From an uncultured Verrucomicrobia subdivision 3 bacterium (lineage in GTDB: Bacteria > Verrucomicrobiota > Verrucomicrobiae > Limisphaerales > UBA11358): DNA of 43,846 nucleotides. The translations under genes and the position numbers were made by a program. Each line of letters starts with the position of its first letter. Positions within the stretch are counted from its first letter, which is position 1. Shown one piece after another: positions 25,953 through 34,700 of this stretch. The notes beneath the pieces are model-generated. The model worked only from the letters and a program-made list of their open reading frames with translations, was not told where the DNA came from and did not search any database. Location: NCBI GenBank assembly GCA_903847285.1, contig CAINDH010000023.1:1-43846 (forward strand). The letters run 5' to 3'.

Positions 25953-26158
25953 ACTGCCAGCAGAATGTGAATGACTTGTGAGTAGCACCAACAACTTAGA
26001 CTTTTCATTTTGTCTGGCGCGGATAGCCTTGGGTTGTCGCCGCTGTCAGTTGTTAAAATATTCTAACTGCATTGCGATTTGTGAGTTGTTGGGCTTGTTC
26101 ACAGCCCTTAATACGGATAGGTTTTTATAAAAGAAAAGATACATATTAAGCATCACGC
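25953..26158. promoter_or_regulatory. Upstream region of dnaN
   Basis: This 206-bp region becomes A/T-rich toward dnaN (TTTTTATAAAAGAAAAG near 26122-26136), fitting a promoter, although no well-spaced -35 box is evident. TTGTTCACA (26095-26103) and TGTGAATGA (25966-25974, opposite orientation) are each one mismatch from the DnaA box TTATNCACA. A small hairpin, GGGCT/AGCCC (26091-26107), overlaps the first. These matches are weak and could be chance. Confidence 0.35.
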
Positions 26159-27265
26159 ATGAAAATCACCATTGCCAAGGATCAGATCATCGCCGGCTTG
26201 CAAGCTGTGCAAAACGTCGTCAGCACGCGCACCACGTTGCCTATTCTTTCCAACGTTCTCGTCCATGCCGCCGATGGCCGTGTGGAATTTACCGCGACAG
26301 ACTTGGACGTGACCGTGGCCTGCTCTGTCGAAGCAAAAGTGGAAAAATCCGGCTCCACCACCGTGCCGGTGAAAAAACTTTTTGGCATCGTGCGTGAGTT
26401 GAATGGCGAAATCGAAATTGAAACCGACGAAAAAAACGTCACCAGCATCCGCAGCGGTGGTTCGTTCTTCAAAATCCACGGCCTCGCTGCCGATGAATTT
26501 CCGCCGCTCCCGAAATTCAAGGACGACAAAAAAGTTTCGCTAACGCAGGAAACCGTCCGTGCGATGCTCAAGAAAACGTCATTCGCCGTTTCCACGGATG
26601 AATCGCGCTATGTGCTCAACGGGATTTTCATTAGCCTCAAGGAAGGCAAGATGACGCTTGTGGCTACCGACGGACGCCGTCTGGCCCTCGTGGACGAGGA
26701 AGTTGAAATTTCCGAGAAGAGCGCTGGCGAATTTATCGTGCCCGCCAAAGCCGTAAACGAACTCAACCGCCTGCTGCAAGCGACTGGCAATGTGGAAATC
26801 AAGTTCGGAGAGAATCAGGCCTCTTTTTCACTAAAGGATGATAAAGGATTTTCTGTGCTGCTCATCAGCAAGCTCATCGAGGGAAATTATCCGAATTACA
26901 AACAGGTTATTCCCGGCGAAGCCAAGGAACGCATCCCGCTCAACCGCGAAGAACTCCTTTCAGCTCTCCGCCGCGCCGAGATCATGACGAGCGAAAAGGC
27001 CAACTCCGTGAAGATGACCTTTGGCCGCAACACCCTCGCTATCACCGCCAACTCGCCCGAAGTAGGTGAAGCCCGCGAGTCGCTTGCTGTGAATTATAAA
27101 GGTAAGGAAATCGCCATCGCCTTCAACCCGCGCTACCTCATTGACCCGCTCGCCGCGCTGTCGGACGACGAAGTGTATATCGAACTGATTGACGAATTAA
27201 GCCCCGGCGTGCTGAAGATCAACGGGCCATTTCTTTACGTTGTCATGCCCATGCGGTTGAGCTGA
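26159..27265 (+). CDS. dnaN: DNA polymerase III subunit beta (sliding clamp)
   Basis: The beta clamp encircles DNA and tethers polymerase III. This 368-residue protein has the family length and three-domain repeat. It begins MKITIAKDQIIAGLQAVQNVVSTRTTLPILSNV, the domain-I signature (shown only in part here). It contains FAVSTDESRYVLNGI and ATDGRRLAL in domain II, and ends with YVVMPMRL, the peptide-binding end of domain III. The ATG at 26159 matches the conserved start. Neither dnaA, recF nor gyrB is adjacent, so this dnaN is not in the classical origin cluster. It is convergent with the nucleosidase gene at 15 bp. Confidence 0.97.
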   Translation: MKITIAKDQIIAGLQAVQNVVSTRTTLPILSNVLVHAADGRVEFTATDLDVTVACSVEAKVEKSGSTTVPVKKLFGIVRELNGEIEIETDEKNVTSIRSGGSFFKIHGLAADEFPPLPKFKDDKKVSLTQETVRAMLKKTSFAVSTDESRYVLNGIFISLKEGKMTLVATDGRRLALVDEEVEISEKSAGEFIVPAKAVNELNRLLQATGNVEIKFGENQASFSLKDDKGFSVLLISKLIEGNYPNYKQVIPGEAKERIPLNREELLSALRRAEIMTSEKANSVKMTFGRNTLAITANSPEVGEARESLAVNYKGKEIAIAFNPRYLIDPLAALSDDEVYIELIDELSPGVLKINGPFLYVVMPMRLS

Positions 27266-27280
27266 AAAAGCAAAGTAGTT

Positions 27281-27910
27281 TCAAACCAGCTTTTCCAAAA
27301 CGGCAGAGAGTTGCCGGGCGGCGAAGCTGGTTTTTTTCTGCAATGCCATCAGCGCGCCAATCTTCCCTGGCGATTTGGCGATGGCGAGAAATAATTTTCT
27401 GAAGTCCAAACTTTTGTCAGGTTTGGACAAGGCGTTGAAATCCAGTGGCAAATCCTCGGTGGCGGTGTCCGAAATTACGCGCACCGTAGCGCACGGAATT
27501 CCTCGCTCATGGCATACCGCCTGAATCGCCCCCGACTCCATCTCCACTGCGTCTGCGCCTGTTTCAGTCCGCAATGTTCTCTTTTCAGCAACCGTGGTGG
27601 CGATGCGGTCGGCGCAGAAAATTTTGGAGGGCTTTGCGCCAGCGGCAAGCAACTGACTGCTGACCAAGGATTGCTGACCACCAACTGCAAAAACTACTTC
27701 GCCTAATTTCAATTCTGGACTTAAGCCACCAGCAAAACCACACGTCAGCACCAATTCCGGAGAATGGCAGTCTAAAAATTCGCGCACAGATTTTTCGGCA
27801 TTCGCCCGCCCGATGCCAACGATGAGGATGGAAATACCAGCCTTGCCAGCCGCGATTTTGCGGAATGGCGCGGCTTCTTCTTTGAGTGCAAAACAAACGA
27901 GCGTGGACAT
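27281..27910 (-). CDS. Nucleosidase of the PNP/UDP phosphorylase superfamily (MTA/SAH nucleosidase-like)
   Basis: This 209-residue protein has the phosphorylase-superfamily fold signatures: VGIGRANA, TCGFAGGL, VEMESGAIQAV (M124, E125) and RVISDTA with the catalytic-type D148. The family includes 5'-methylthioadenosine/S-adenosylhomocysteine nucleosidase and futalosine hydrolase; the exact substrate cannot be read from sequence. The frame opens with a TTG at 27922, but the ATG at 27910 gives the typical start. The transcript converges with dnaN. A terminator-like structure for dnaN lies inside the last codons of this gene. Confidence 0.8.
   Translation of the reverse strand: MSTLVCFALKEEAAPFRKIAAGKAGISILIVGIGRANAEKSVREFLDCHSPELVLTCGFAGGLSPELKLGEVVFAVGGQQSLVSSQLLAAGAKPSKIFCADRIATTVAEKRTLRTETGADAVEMESGAIQAVCHERGIPCATVRVISDTATEDLPLDFNALSKPDKSLDFRKLFLAIAKSPGKIGALMALQKKTSFAARQLSAVLEKLV
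27283..27337 (+). terminator. Candidate dnaN terminator overlapping the nucleosidase 3' end
   Basis: AAACCAGCTT (27283-27292) pairs perfectly with AAGCTGGTTT (27324-27333). An inner CGGCA/TGCCG stem (27301-27305 with 27312-27316) lies between them, and the outer arm runs into TTTTTTT (27331-27337). Orientation fits termination after dnaN. It lies within the coding end of the opposite-strand nucleosidase gene. Confidence 0.5.
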
Positions 27911-27991
27911 TGTGCGCCGCAAACTACGTCAGGCGATGCCTGCACCGCAAGTCCGCTCTGGTGGCGTTGAGGTCAAAGGCTACGACACCCC

Positions 27992-28020
27992 TTGACGCTG
28001 GCGCAGACTTCTATTAACTA
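27992..28020 (+). promoter_or_regulatory. Candidate promoter of htpG
   Basis: TTGACG (27992-27997) is a near-consensus -35. After a 17-nt spacer comes TAACTA (28015-28020), a poor -10. The htpG ATG is at 28031, so the leader would be only a few nucleotides, nearly leaderless. No CIRCE element or sigma-32 box was found. Speculative. Confidence 0.3.
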
Positions 28021-28030
28021 AACACCCCCT

Positions 28031-29878
28031 ATGAGTAAACCGACCGAGTCACATCAATTTCAGGCGGAGATTCAGCAGTTGCTGAACATCGTCATCCATT
28101 CACTTTACACGGACAAAGAAATCTTTGTCCGTGAGCTGATTTCCAACGCGGCCGACGCGTGCGAGAAGCTGCGCTTCAATCAATCGTCCGGCACGCCGGT
28201 GCTGCAATCCGAGATTGCTCCAGGCATCAGTGTCGTCACCGATGATCAGGCAGGCACGATCACCATCACAGACACCGGCTTGGGAATGACGCACGCGGAA
28301 CTCGTCCAAAACCTTGGAACGATTGCGCACAGCGGCACCAAGGCTTTTTTGAAACAGCTCGCGGAAGACAAGAAGCCGGACGTCGGGCTCATCGGCCAAT
28401 TCGGTGTGGGCTTTTATTCATCGTTCATGGTGGCAAAAAAAGTGACGGTGTTGAGCCGATCCTTCGCGCCGGAAGAAACTGGTTGGCAATGGACGAGCGA
28501 AGGTATGGGTGGCTATGACATCGCGCCCGCTGCAGATTTGCCGCGCGGCACGAAAATCACGCTGGAATTGAAAGATGATGCCAAAGATTTCGCCAAAGAA
28601 GCGACCATCGAGCGCATCATCGAGCGTTATTCCAGCTTCGTGCCATTTCCGATTGAACTGAACTCCAAGCGCCTGAACACAGTGCAAGCAATCTGGGCAC
28701 GCAGCAAAAACGAAATCAAAGAAGAGGAATACAACGAGTTTTATACGTTCGTGGCGCACGATCACGATAAGCCGTTGTTCCGCCTGCATTTCACGGCGGA
28801 TGCGCCTTTGGCTATCCAGTCGCTTCTCTTTGTCCCAGCGCGGAATTTTGAAACGATGGGAATGGGCCGGATGGATTCCGAAGTGAATCTCTACTGCCGC
28901 AAAGTGCTGATCCAAGCTAAGGCCAAGGGTCTGTTCCCCGACTGGCTGCGTTTCCTCAAGGGCGTGGTGGATAGCGAAGATTTGCCGCTGAACATTTCGC
29001 GGGAGACGATGCAGGACACGTCGCTCATGCAAAAGTTGAACAAGGTGCTGACGAGTCGATTCCTAAAATTTCTTGATGAGCAATCGGAGAAAGAAGCCGA
29101 AGCATACGAGAAATTCTATACAGAGTATCAACGATTCCTGAAAGAAGGTATTGTCACCGACTTCACTCACAAGGAAGCGCTGGGCAAGTTGCTGCGCTTC
29201 GAATCGTCCACGCTGGACAAGGGCAAGCTCACGTCGTTGGCGGATTATGTGAAGCGCATGGCTGGCGACCAAAAAGAAATCTACTGCCTGCTCGCCGCGA
29301 ACCGTGAAGCAGCTGAGGCTAGTCCGTATTACGAAGTGTTCCGCGAACGAAAGTTTGAAGTGCTATTCCTCTACGACGCGTGGGACGAATTTGTTGTCGA
29401 ACATCTTCATACTTTCGACAGCAAGCAACTCAAGCTGGCGGAAAAGACGGATTTAAATTTGAGCGCCAAAAAAGAAGGTGCGCTGTCGGACGATGCTGCC
29501 AAGGAACTGACGATGTGGCTCAAGTCCACCTTTGGCGACAAAGTCAGCGAAGTCCGCACCTCCCAACGCCTCGTAGAAAGTCCCGCCGTCGTGGTGGATT
29601 CAGATAAATTCATGACGGCCAGCATGCGGCGTATGATGAAAGCTATGAAGCAGGATGGTCCCGATTTGCCCGCAGCCAAGCAGGATTTTGAGATCAATCC
29701 CGCCCATCCACTCATCGCGCGCCTCGAAGCCGTGCGGCAAAAAGACGCTGCGCTCGCGGCCAGCGTGGCAGATCAAATCCTAGACAACGCTCGCGTTGCC
29801 GCCGGCATCCTCGAAGATCCGCGCGTGATGCTGACGCGATTAAATACGCTACTGGAAAAAGTATTGGGCAAGGAATAA
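28031..29878 (+). CDS. htpG: Molecular chaperone HtpG (Hsp90)
   Basis: HtpG is the bacterial Hsp90, an ATP-dependent homodimeric chaperone. The 615-residue protein opens with the N-terminal GHKL ATPase domain: IHSLYTDKEIFVRELISNAADACEKLR (part), DTGLGM, and GQFGVGFYSSFMV. The middle domain (about 220-480) includes LPLNISRETMQ. The C-terminal dimerisation domain ends RLNTLLEKVL. There is no C-terminal MEEVD motif, as expected for bacteria. A long hairpin terminator follows the gene. The nucleosidase gene is divergent, 120 bp away. Confidence 0.97.
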   Translation: MSKPTESHQFQAEIQQLLNIVIHSLYTDKEIFVRELISNAADACEKLRFNQSSGTPVLQSEIAPGISVVTDDQAGTITITDTGLGMTHAELVQNLGTIAHSGTKAFLKQLAEDKKPDVGLIGQFGVGFYSSFMVAKKVTVLSRSFAPEETGWQWTSEGMGGYDIAPAADLPRGTKITLELKDDAKDFAKEATIERIIERYSSFVPFPIELNSKRLNTVQAIWARSKNEIKEEEYNEFYTFVAHDHDKPLFRLHFTADAPLAIQSLLFVPARNFETMGMGRMDSEVNLYCRKVLIQAKAKGLFPDWLRFLKGVVDSEDLPLNISRETMQDTSLMQKLNKVLTSRFLKFLDEQSEKEAEAYEKFYTEYQRFLKEGIVTDFTHKEALGKLLRFESSTLDKGKLTSLADYVKRMAGDQKEIYCLLAANREAAEASPYYEVFRERKFEVLFLYDAWDEFVVEHLHTFDSKQLKLAEKTDLNLSAKKEGALSDDAAKELTMWLKSTFGDKVSEVRTSQRLVESPAVVVDSDKFMTASMRRMMKAMKQDGPDLPAAKQDFEINPAHPLIARLEAVRQKDAALAASVADQILDNARVAAGILEDPRVMLTRLNTLLEKVLGKE

Positions 29879-29896
29879 TCAATTGTTCAGGCAACG

Positions 29897-29933
29897 GCGC
29901 GCGGTGAAATTCATTTTCTCCGCGCGCTGTTTC
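29897..29933 (+). terminator. Intrinsic-type terminator after htpG
   Basis: GCGCGCGG (29897-29904) pairs with CCGCGCGC (29920-29927). After one T-T mismatch, GAAA pairs with TTTC around a 5-nt loop. TGTTTCG follows. The stem is very strong and lies 19 bp after the htpG stop, but the T tail is modest. It ends 15 bp before the next ATG. Confidence 0.6.
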
Positions 29934-29947
29934 GTTATCCTTCGTGC

Positions 29948-31675
29948 ATGGATTTATTGCCGTTCGGAAAATTGGCCGCGCACAAGCCGCGATCGTTTGT
30001 TCCAGACAAACTTGACCTTGGTAACTGGTTGCAAATCGCGCCGTTGTTTGAACTACTGGAGTCGCGGGCGGCGCATGCTAAAGATGTCGCCGCGTTGGAA
30101 CGCTGGCTGATTGATTGGAGCGAACTCTGCGCCGCGCTCGACGAGGAGGCTGCGCGTCGTTACATCGCCATGACGTGCCACACGGATAATACGGAGGCGG
30201 AGAAGGCGTATCTGCATTTCGTCGAACACGTCGAGCCGCAACTCAAGCCGAGGCAGTTTGCGCTGGAGAAAATCTTTGTCACCCATCCGTGTCGCGAGCA
30301 ATTGCCGAAGGCGCGCTACGAAGTCTTCGACCGTGATGTGAAAAACCACGTCGAATTGTTCCGCCCGGAAAACGTGGCGCTGGAAACCGAAGAAGCCAAA
30401 CTCGGCCAGCAGTATCAAAAACTCATCGGTGCGCAGACGGTGACGTTTCGAGGCGAGGAAAAAACGCTCGTGCAGATGGGGCGTTATCTCGAAGAGCCCG
30501 ACCGCGCGTTGCGGCAAGAGGCGTGGGAATCCGTGGCCAAGCGGCGCGCTCAGGACGTGGACAAGTGTGAGGAAATTTTCGACTCACTCATCCAACTCCG
30601 CACGCAGATGGCGCGAAACGCTGGCTTTGAGAACTACCGCGACTTCATGTTCCGCAAGATGGGTCGCTTTGATTACACGCCGGACGACTGCCGACAATTT
30701 CACGACGCGGTGGAAACCGAAATCATTCCCGCCGTCCGCGAAATCCAAGCCGACCGGCGCCGGCAGTTGCAATTGGAAAAACTCCGCCCGTGGGATTTGG
30801 CTGTGGACCCGCAGAATCGCGCGCCGTTGAAACCGTTTGCAGATGTCGGCGAAATGGTTTCGCGCACTCAAAAGATTTTCAATCATCTCGATGCTGAACT
30901 CGCGGCGGGATTCCAGCAGATGCAGGACTTGAAACTGCTCGACCTCGACAACCGCAAGGGCAAAGCGCCGGGCGGATACCAGTCCACGCTCAACGAAGCA
31001 CGCGTGCCGTTCATCTTCATGAACGCTGTTGGTTTGCAGCGCGACGTGGAAACGATTTTGCACGAGGCCGGCCATGCATTTCACGCGCAGGCCACGCGTG
31101 CAGAAGACTTATATGCCTATCGCGGCTCGCCGATTGAATTTTGCGAGGTCGCCTCGATGGCGATGGAATTATTGGGCAATGAATTCCTCGAAGAATTTTA
31201 TTCTGCGACCGAAGCGAACCGCGCCCGCAAGACGCACCTCGAAGGCATCATCGGATTTTTCCCGTGGATGGCCACGGTCGATGCGTTTCAGCATTGGATT
31301 TACACGCATCCAAATCAAACCCGCGCCGAGCGCAAGGCGGCGTATGTGCAACTCATGGATCGCTTCGGCGGCGACGTGGATTACTCCGGCTTAGAAGGGG
31401 TTCGCGCGCACTCGTGGCACCGCCAGCTCCACATTTTTCTGCATCCGTTTTACTACGTCGAATACGGCATCGCGCAGCTCGGCGCGTTGCAGGTCTGGGC
31501 GAATTCGCGGCGGGACAAGGTGAAAGCGCTGGCTGACTACAAAACCGCCCTTGCTCTCGGCGGCTCGCGGCCGTTGCCAGAATTATTTTCAGCGGCGGGC
31601 TGCAAGTTTCAATTCACCGCCGCGACCATCCGTCCGTTGATTCAACTGGCGGGCGCGGAGTTAAAAAAATTGTAA
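29948..31675 (+). CDS. M3-family oligoendopeptidase (zinc metallopeptidase)
   Basis: This 575-residue cytosolic-type peptidase has the M3 zinc site HEAGH (H372 to H376, preceded by TIL) and the third ligand glutamate E400 in EFCEVASMAMELLG. The sequence around AYRGSPIEF and LHPFYYVEYGIAQLGALQVW is typical of the oligoendopeptidase (PepF-like) branch. These enzymes cut short peptides and help recycle peptides inside the cell. No signal peptide is seen. The start ATG at 29948 lies just after the htpG terminator, so it should have its own promoter or rely on read-through. Confidence 0.93.
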   Translation: MDLLPFGKLAAHKPRSFVPDKLDLGNWLQIAPLFELLESRAAHAKDVAALERWLIDWSELCAALDEEAARRYIAMTCHTDNTEAEKAYLHFVEHVEPQLKPRQFALEKIFVTHPCREQLPKARYEVFDRDVKNHVELFRPENVALETEEAKLGQQYQKLIGAQTVTFRGEEKTLVQMGRYLEEPDRALRQEAWESVAKRRAQDVDKCEEIFDSLIQLRTQMARNAGFENYRDFMFRKMGRFDYTPDDCRQFHDAVETEIIPAVREIQADRRRQLQLEKLRPWDLAVDPQNRAPLKPFADVGEMVSRTQKIFNHLDAELAAGFQQMQDLKLLDLDNRKGKAPGGYQSTLNEARVPFIFMNAVGLQRDVETILHEAGHAFHAQATRAEDLYAYRGSPIEFCEVASMAMELLGNEFLEEFYSATEANRARKTHLEGIIGFFPWMATVDAFQHWIYTHPNQTRAERKAAYVQLMDRFGGDVDYSGLEGVRAHSWHRQLHIFLHPFYYVEYGIAQLGALQVWANSRRDKVKALADYKTALALGGSRPLPELFSAAGCKFQFTAATIRPLIQLAGAELKKL

Positions 31676-31798
31676 GTGCTGATTCAAGCTCGAGCGAGTC
31701 GTTCACCGAGAGCGCGGATTCCTGTGGCGCGCTAGATGCCGACCAGGAAAAAGCAGTTCGCCATTGCCTAAAACCCAAAGTGAGAGTATCGGTTTCAG

Positions 31799-34700
31799 GT
31801 GAAATTCTCCCGTTTCTGTCGCCTTGGCTGCCAGTTTTTGGCCGTCGGCTTCGCTTTGTTCGGAACCATTTCAGTCAGCGAGGGCAAAAACATCCGGCTG
31901 CGAAATGAAATCATTGATACCGATTCCGGCGCGAACCGCGCGGTGCTCGCCGGACAAAAGAAATCCAAGGTGGCGAATGCATCCGGTTTGTTCCTCCTCC
32001 AGTTCAACGGCCCGCTTGAACCGGCGCAGCGCGCGACGCTGAAATCGTCCGGCGTGGAGTTGATTAAATATGTTCCCGACGATGCCTTCATCGCCAAGCT
32101 GGAAAAAGTTTCACCTGCGACCGTGAGCGCGCTGAGTTTTGTGCGCTGGGTCGGGCCTTACAAAACGGAACACAAAATTCATCCGCAGCTTGCCTCACTC
32201 GCTAAAGTTGCGGCGCAGTCCAACGCGACGGTGAGCGTGAACATTTTGCTTTCGCCCAATGCCAGCGCGGCAGAAATCGCGGCGGTGCGTGGACATCTCG
32301 GCACGTTGCATCATGAAAGCCATCTGCGGCAGGGAGTCATTGTGCGCGGTGAACTTTCCCCCGGTCAACTTGATGCGCTCGCGCAATCCGGCTCCGTGCT
32401 CTGGATCGAGCGAGCGATGAAGCGCAAAATCGTGGACGAGGCCGCCGCTAAAATTGTTGGCGGCGAGGATGGAATGTTGGCGACGCGCACTGTCACGCAG
32501 CAGCTTGGTTTTGATGGCTCTGGCGTGACGGTTTGTGTGGCGGACACCGGCCTCGACACAGGGAACACGAACACGATGCACCCGGACTTGTTCGGGCGCG
32601 TATCCGGATTTCAGTTTTATTCGCCGCTGACGGACGGCTCGGATGGATATGGTCACGGAACGCACTGTGCGGGCATCGTTGCAGGCAATGCAGCGACTGG
32701 CGAGACGGACCCAGACACCGGCCTGCTTTACGGACTCGGCGTTGCGTCGGGCGCGAAAATATTTGTGGAACGCATTTTTGATAACAACGCAAACGAGGTC
32801 AATTTCACCAGCGACGAAACGCTTACGCACGATGCTGTGCGTCACGGCGCCAAGATTGGCTCGAACAGTTGGGGCAACGACGTCGAAGGCGAATACGACA
32901 CCGATTGCGCGCAGTTTGACGAGCTGGTGCGCGATGCGGACGCTGGCACGGCGGGTTATCAGCCCTACATTTTGGAATTTTCCGCCGGTAATTCCGGGCC
33001 CAATTCGCAGACCATCGGCAGCCCAGCTTGCGCGAAGAATGTGATCGCCACCGGCGCGTCGCAAAACGTGCCTGCGACGCTTTCCTCGACTTACGGGCTT
33101 TATGCGGATGGGATTGACACGATGGCGGATTTTTCCAGTCGTGGGCCGTGTGCCGACGGACGCATCAAGCCGGACGTCGTCGCGCCGGGAACGTGGATTG
33201 CCTCCGCCGCGTCGTCGTTCGCGTTGGATCCCGCAGGAACATCGTGGACGGTAATTGATGACAAGTATGTATACATGGGCGGCACAAGCATGGCGGGTCC
33301 GCACGCGGCGGGCGCGGCGGCAGTGTTCGTGCAATTTTACAAAGCCACGCATACGAACGCGGTTCCGTCGCCCGCGTTGACTAAGGCTGCACTCATCAAT
33401 TCAGCGGACGAACTCGACCAGAGCAACGGCGGTCCCGGCCCGGTGCCGAACAATGACGAAGGATGGGGACGCATCAATCTGGTGAACATCATCACGACCA
33501 ATTTCGCCGCTGCTCCGCGCGCGTTTCAATATGTGGACCAAACGACGCTACTGACGAACGGACAGGTTTTCACGCAGCACATATTTGTCCGCAGCGCTGG
33601 CGAGCCGCTAAAAGTGACGCTGGCTTATACGGATGTTCCTGGATTTCCCGGCGCGATTCCCGCGCTCGTGAACGATCTGGATTTGGAAGTAATCGCACCG
33701 GACGGAACCCTGTATCGCGGCAACCAATTTGGCGCTGGCGAGTCGGTGCCGAACGCGCCGTCGCCGGACAAGCTGAACAATGTCGAAGGTATTTTGATCA
33801 CTGCGCCCGCGGCTGGCGATTATCAAGTCCGTGTGCGCGCGACAAAAATTGTTTCCGATGCGCTGACGAATACGGCGGTGGCGGATCAAGATTTCGCGCT
33901 GGTTTCATCAGGTGATTTATCGCGTCCAGGTGCAGGGCTGATTTTGCTGGATCGTCCGGCTTACACTGCGCCTGGTGTGATCAATGTGCTAGTGCTGGAT
34001 GCCGCGCGTGCCGCGAGCAACTCCGTTAACGTGACGGTGACAAACCTCACGACGCACACCGCCGTCACCAAAATTTTGAACACGCAGGGAAATTACGGCG
34101 CATTCACAGGCGTCGTCGCAACCGTGACTGGCGCGGCGGGCGCGGGGCAAATCCAGATCGCCAACGGCAATTCACTCTCGGCAGATTATTTTGATGCGGG
34201 TGGCAACAAGCGCAGCGCAACCGCCGTGGCGGACTTAGTCGCTCCGGTCATCACCGGTGTCGCGACCAGCACCGACCTCGGCGTGCTGACAATCATCTGG
34301 ACGACCAGCGAGCCGGCAACGTCGCTAGTGCGCTACGGCACAAACACGGCGAATCTAAATTTAGCCGTCACGAACAATACACTCGTCACGTCTCATGACA
34401 TCAAGCTCACGCGGCTGATTCCCGGCAAGACATATTACTTTTCCGTAAGCTCAGCGGACGCGGCGAGCAACGCCACGACGAACAACAACAGCGGAGCGAA
34501 CTTTACCTTTGTCGGCATCGCGACGCCAACGGTGTTGCTCGTGGATGCGTATGATACCGCCGCCGAAACCGCGAATGGCGCGACAGTGATTTCTGACGGC
34601 ACTTATACGAACGTTCTCGCCGCCGCCGGCATCAGCTACGGATTTTGGAAGGTGAATTTACGCGGCTCGCCGACGCTTGCGGATTTGAAACCGTTCCCTG

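Noticed and set aside
26041..26158. Replication origin near dnaN
   Set aside because: No dnaA, recF, gyrB or box cluster; only two imperfect DnaA-like sites.
32195..33352. Long minus-strand open frame (385 residues) opposite the subtilase
   Set aside because: It lies across the S8 catalytic domain in the other strand and has a low-complexity Arg-rich composition; a shadow.
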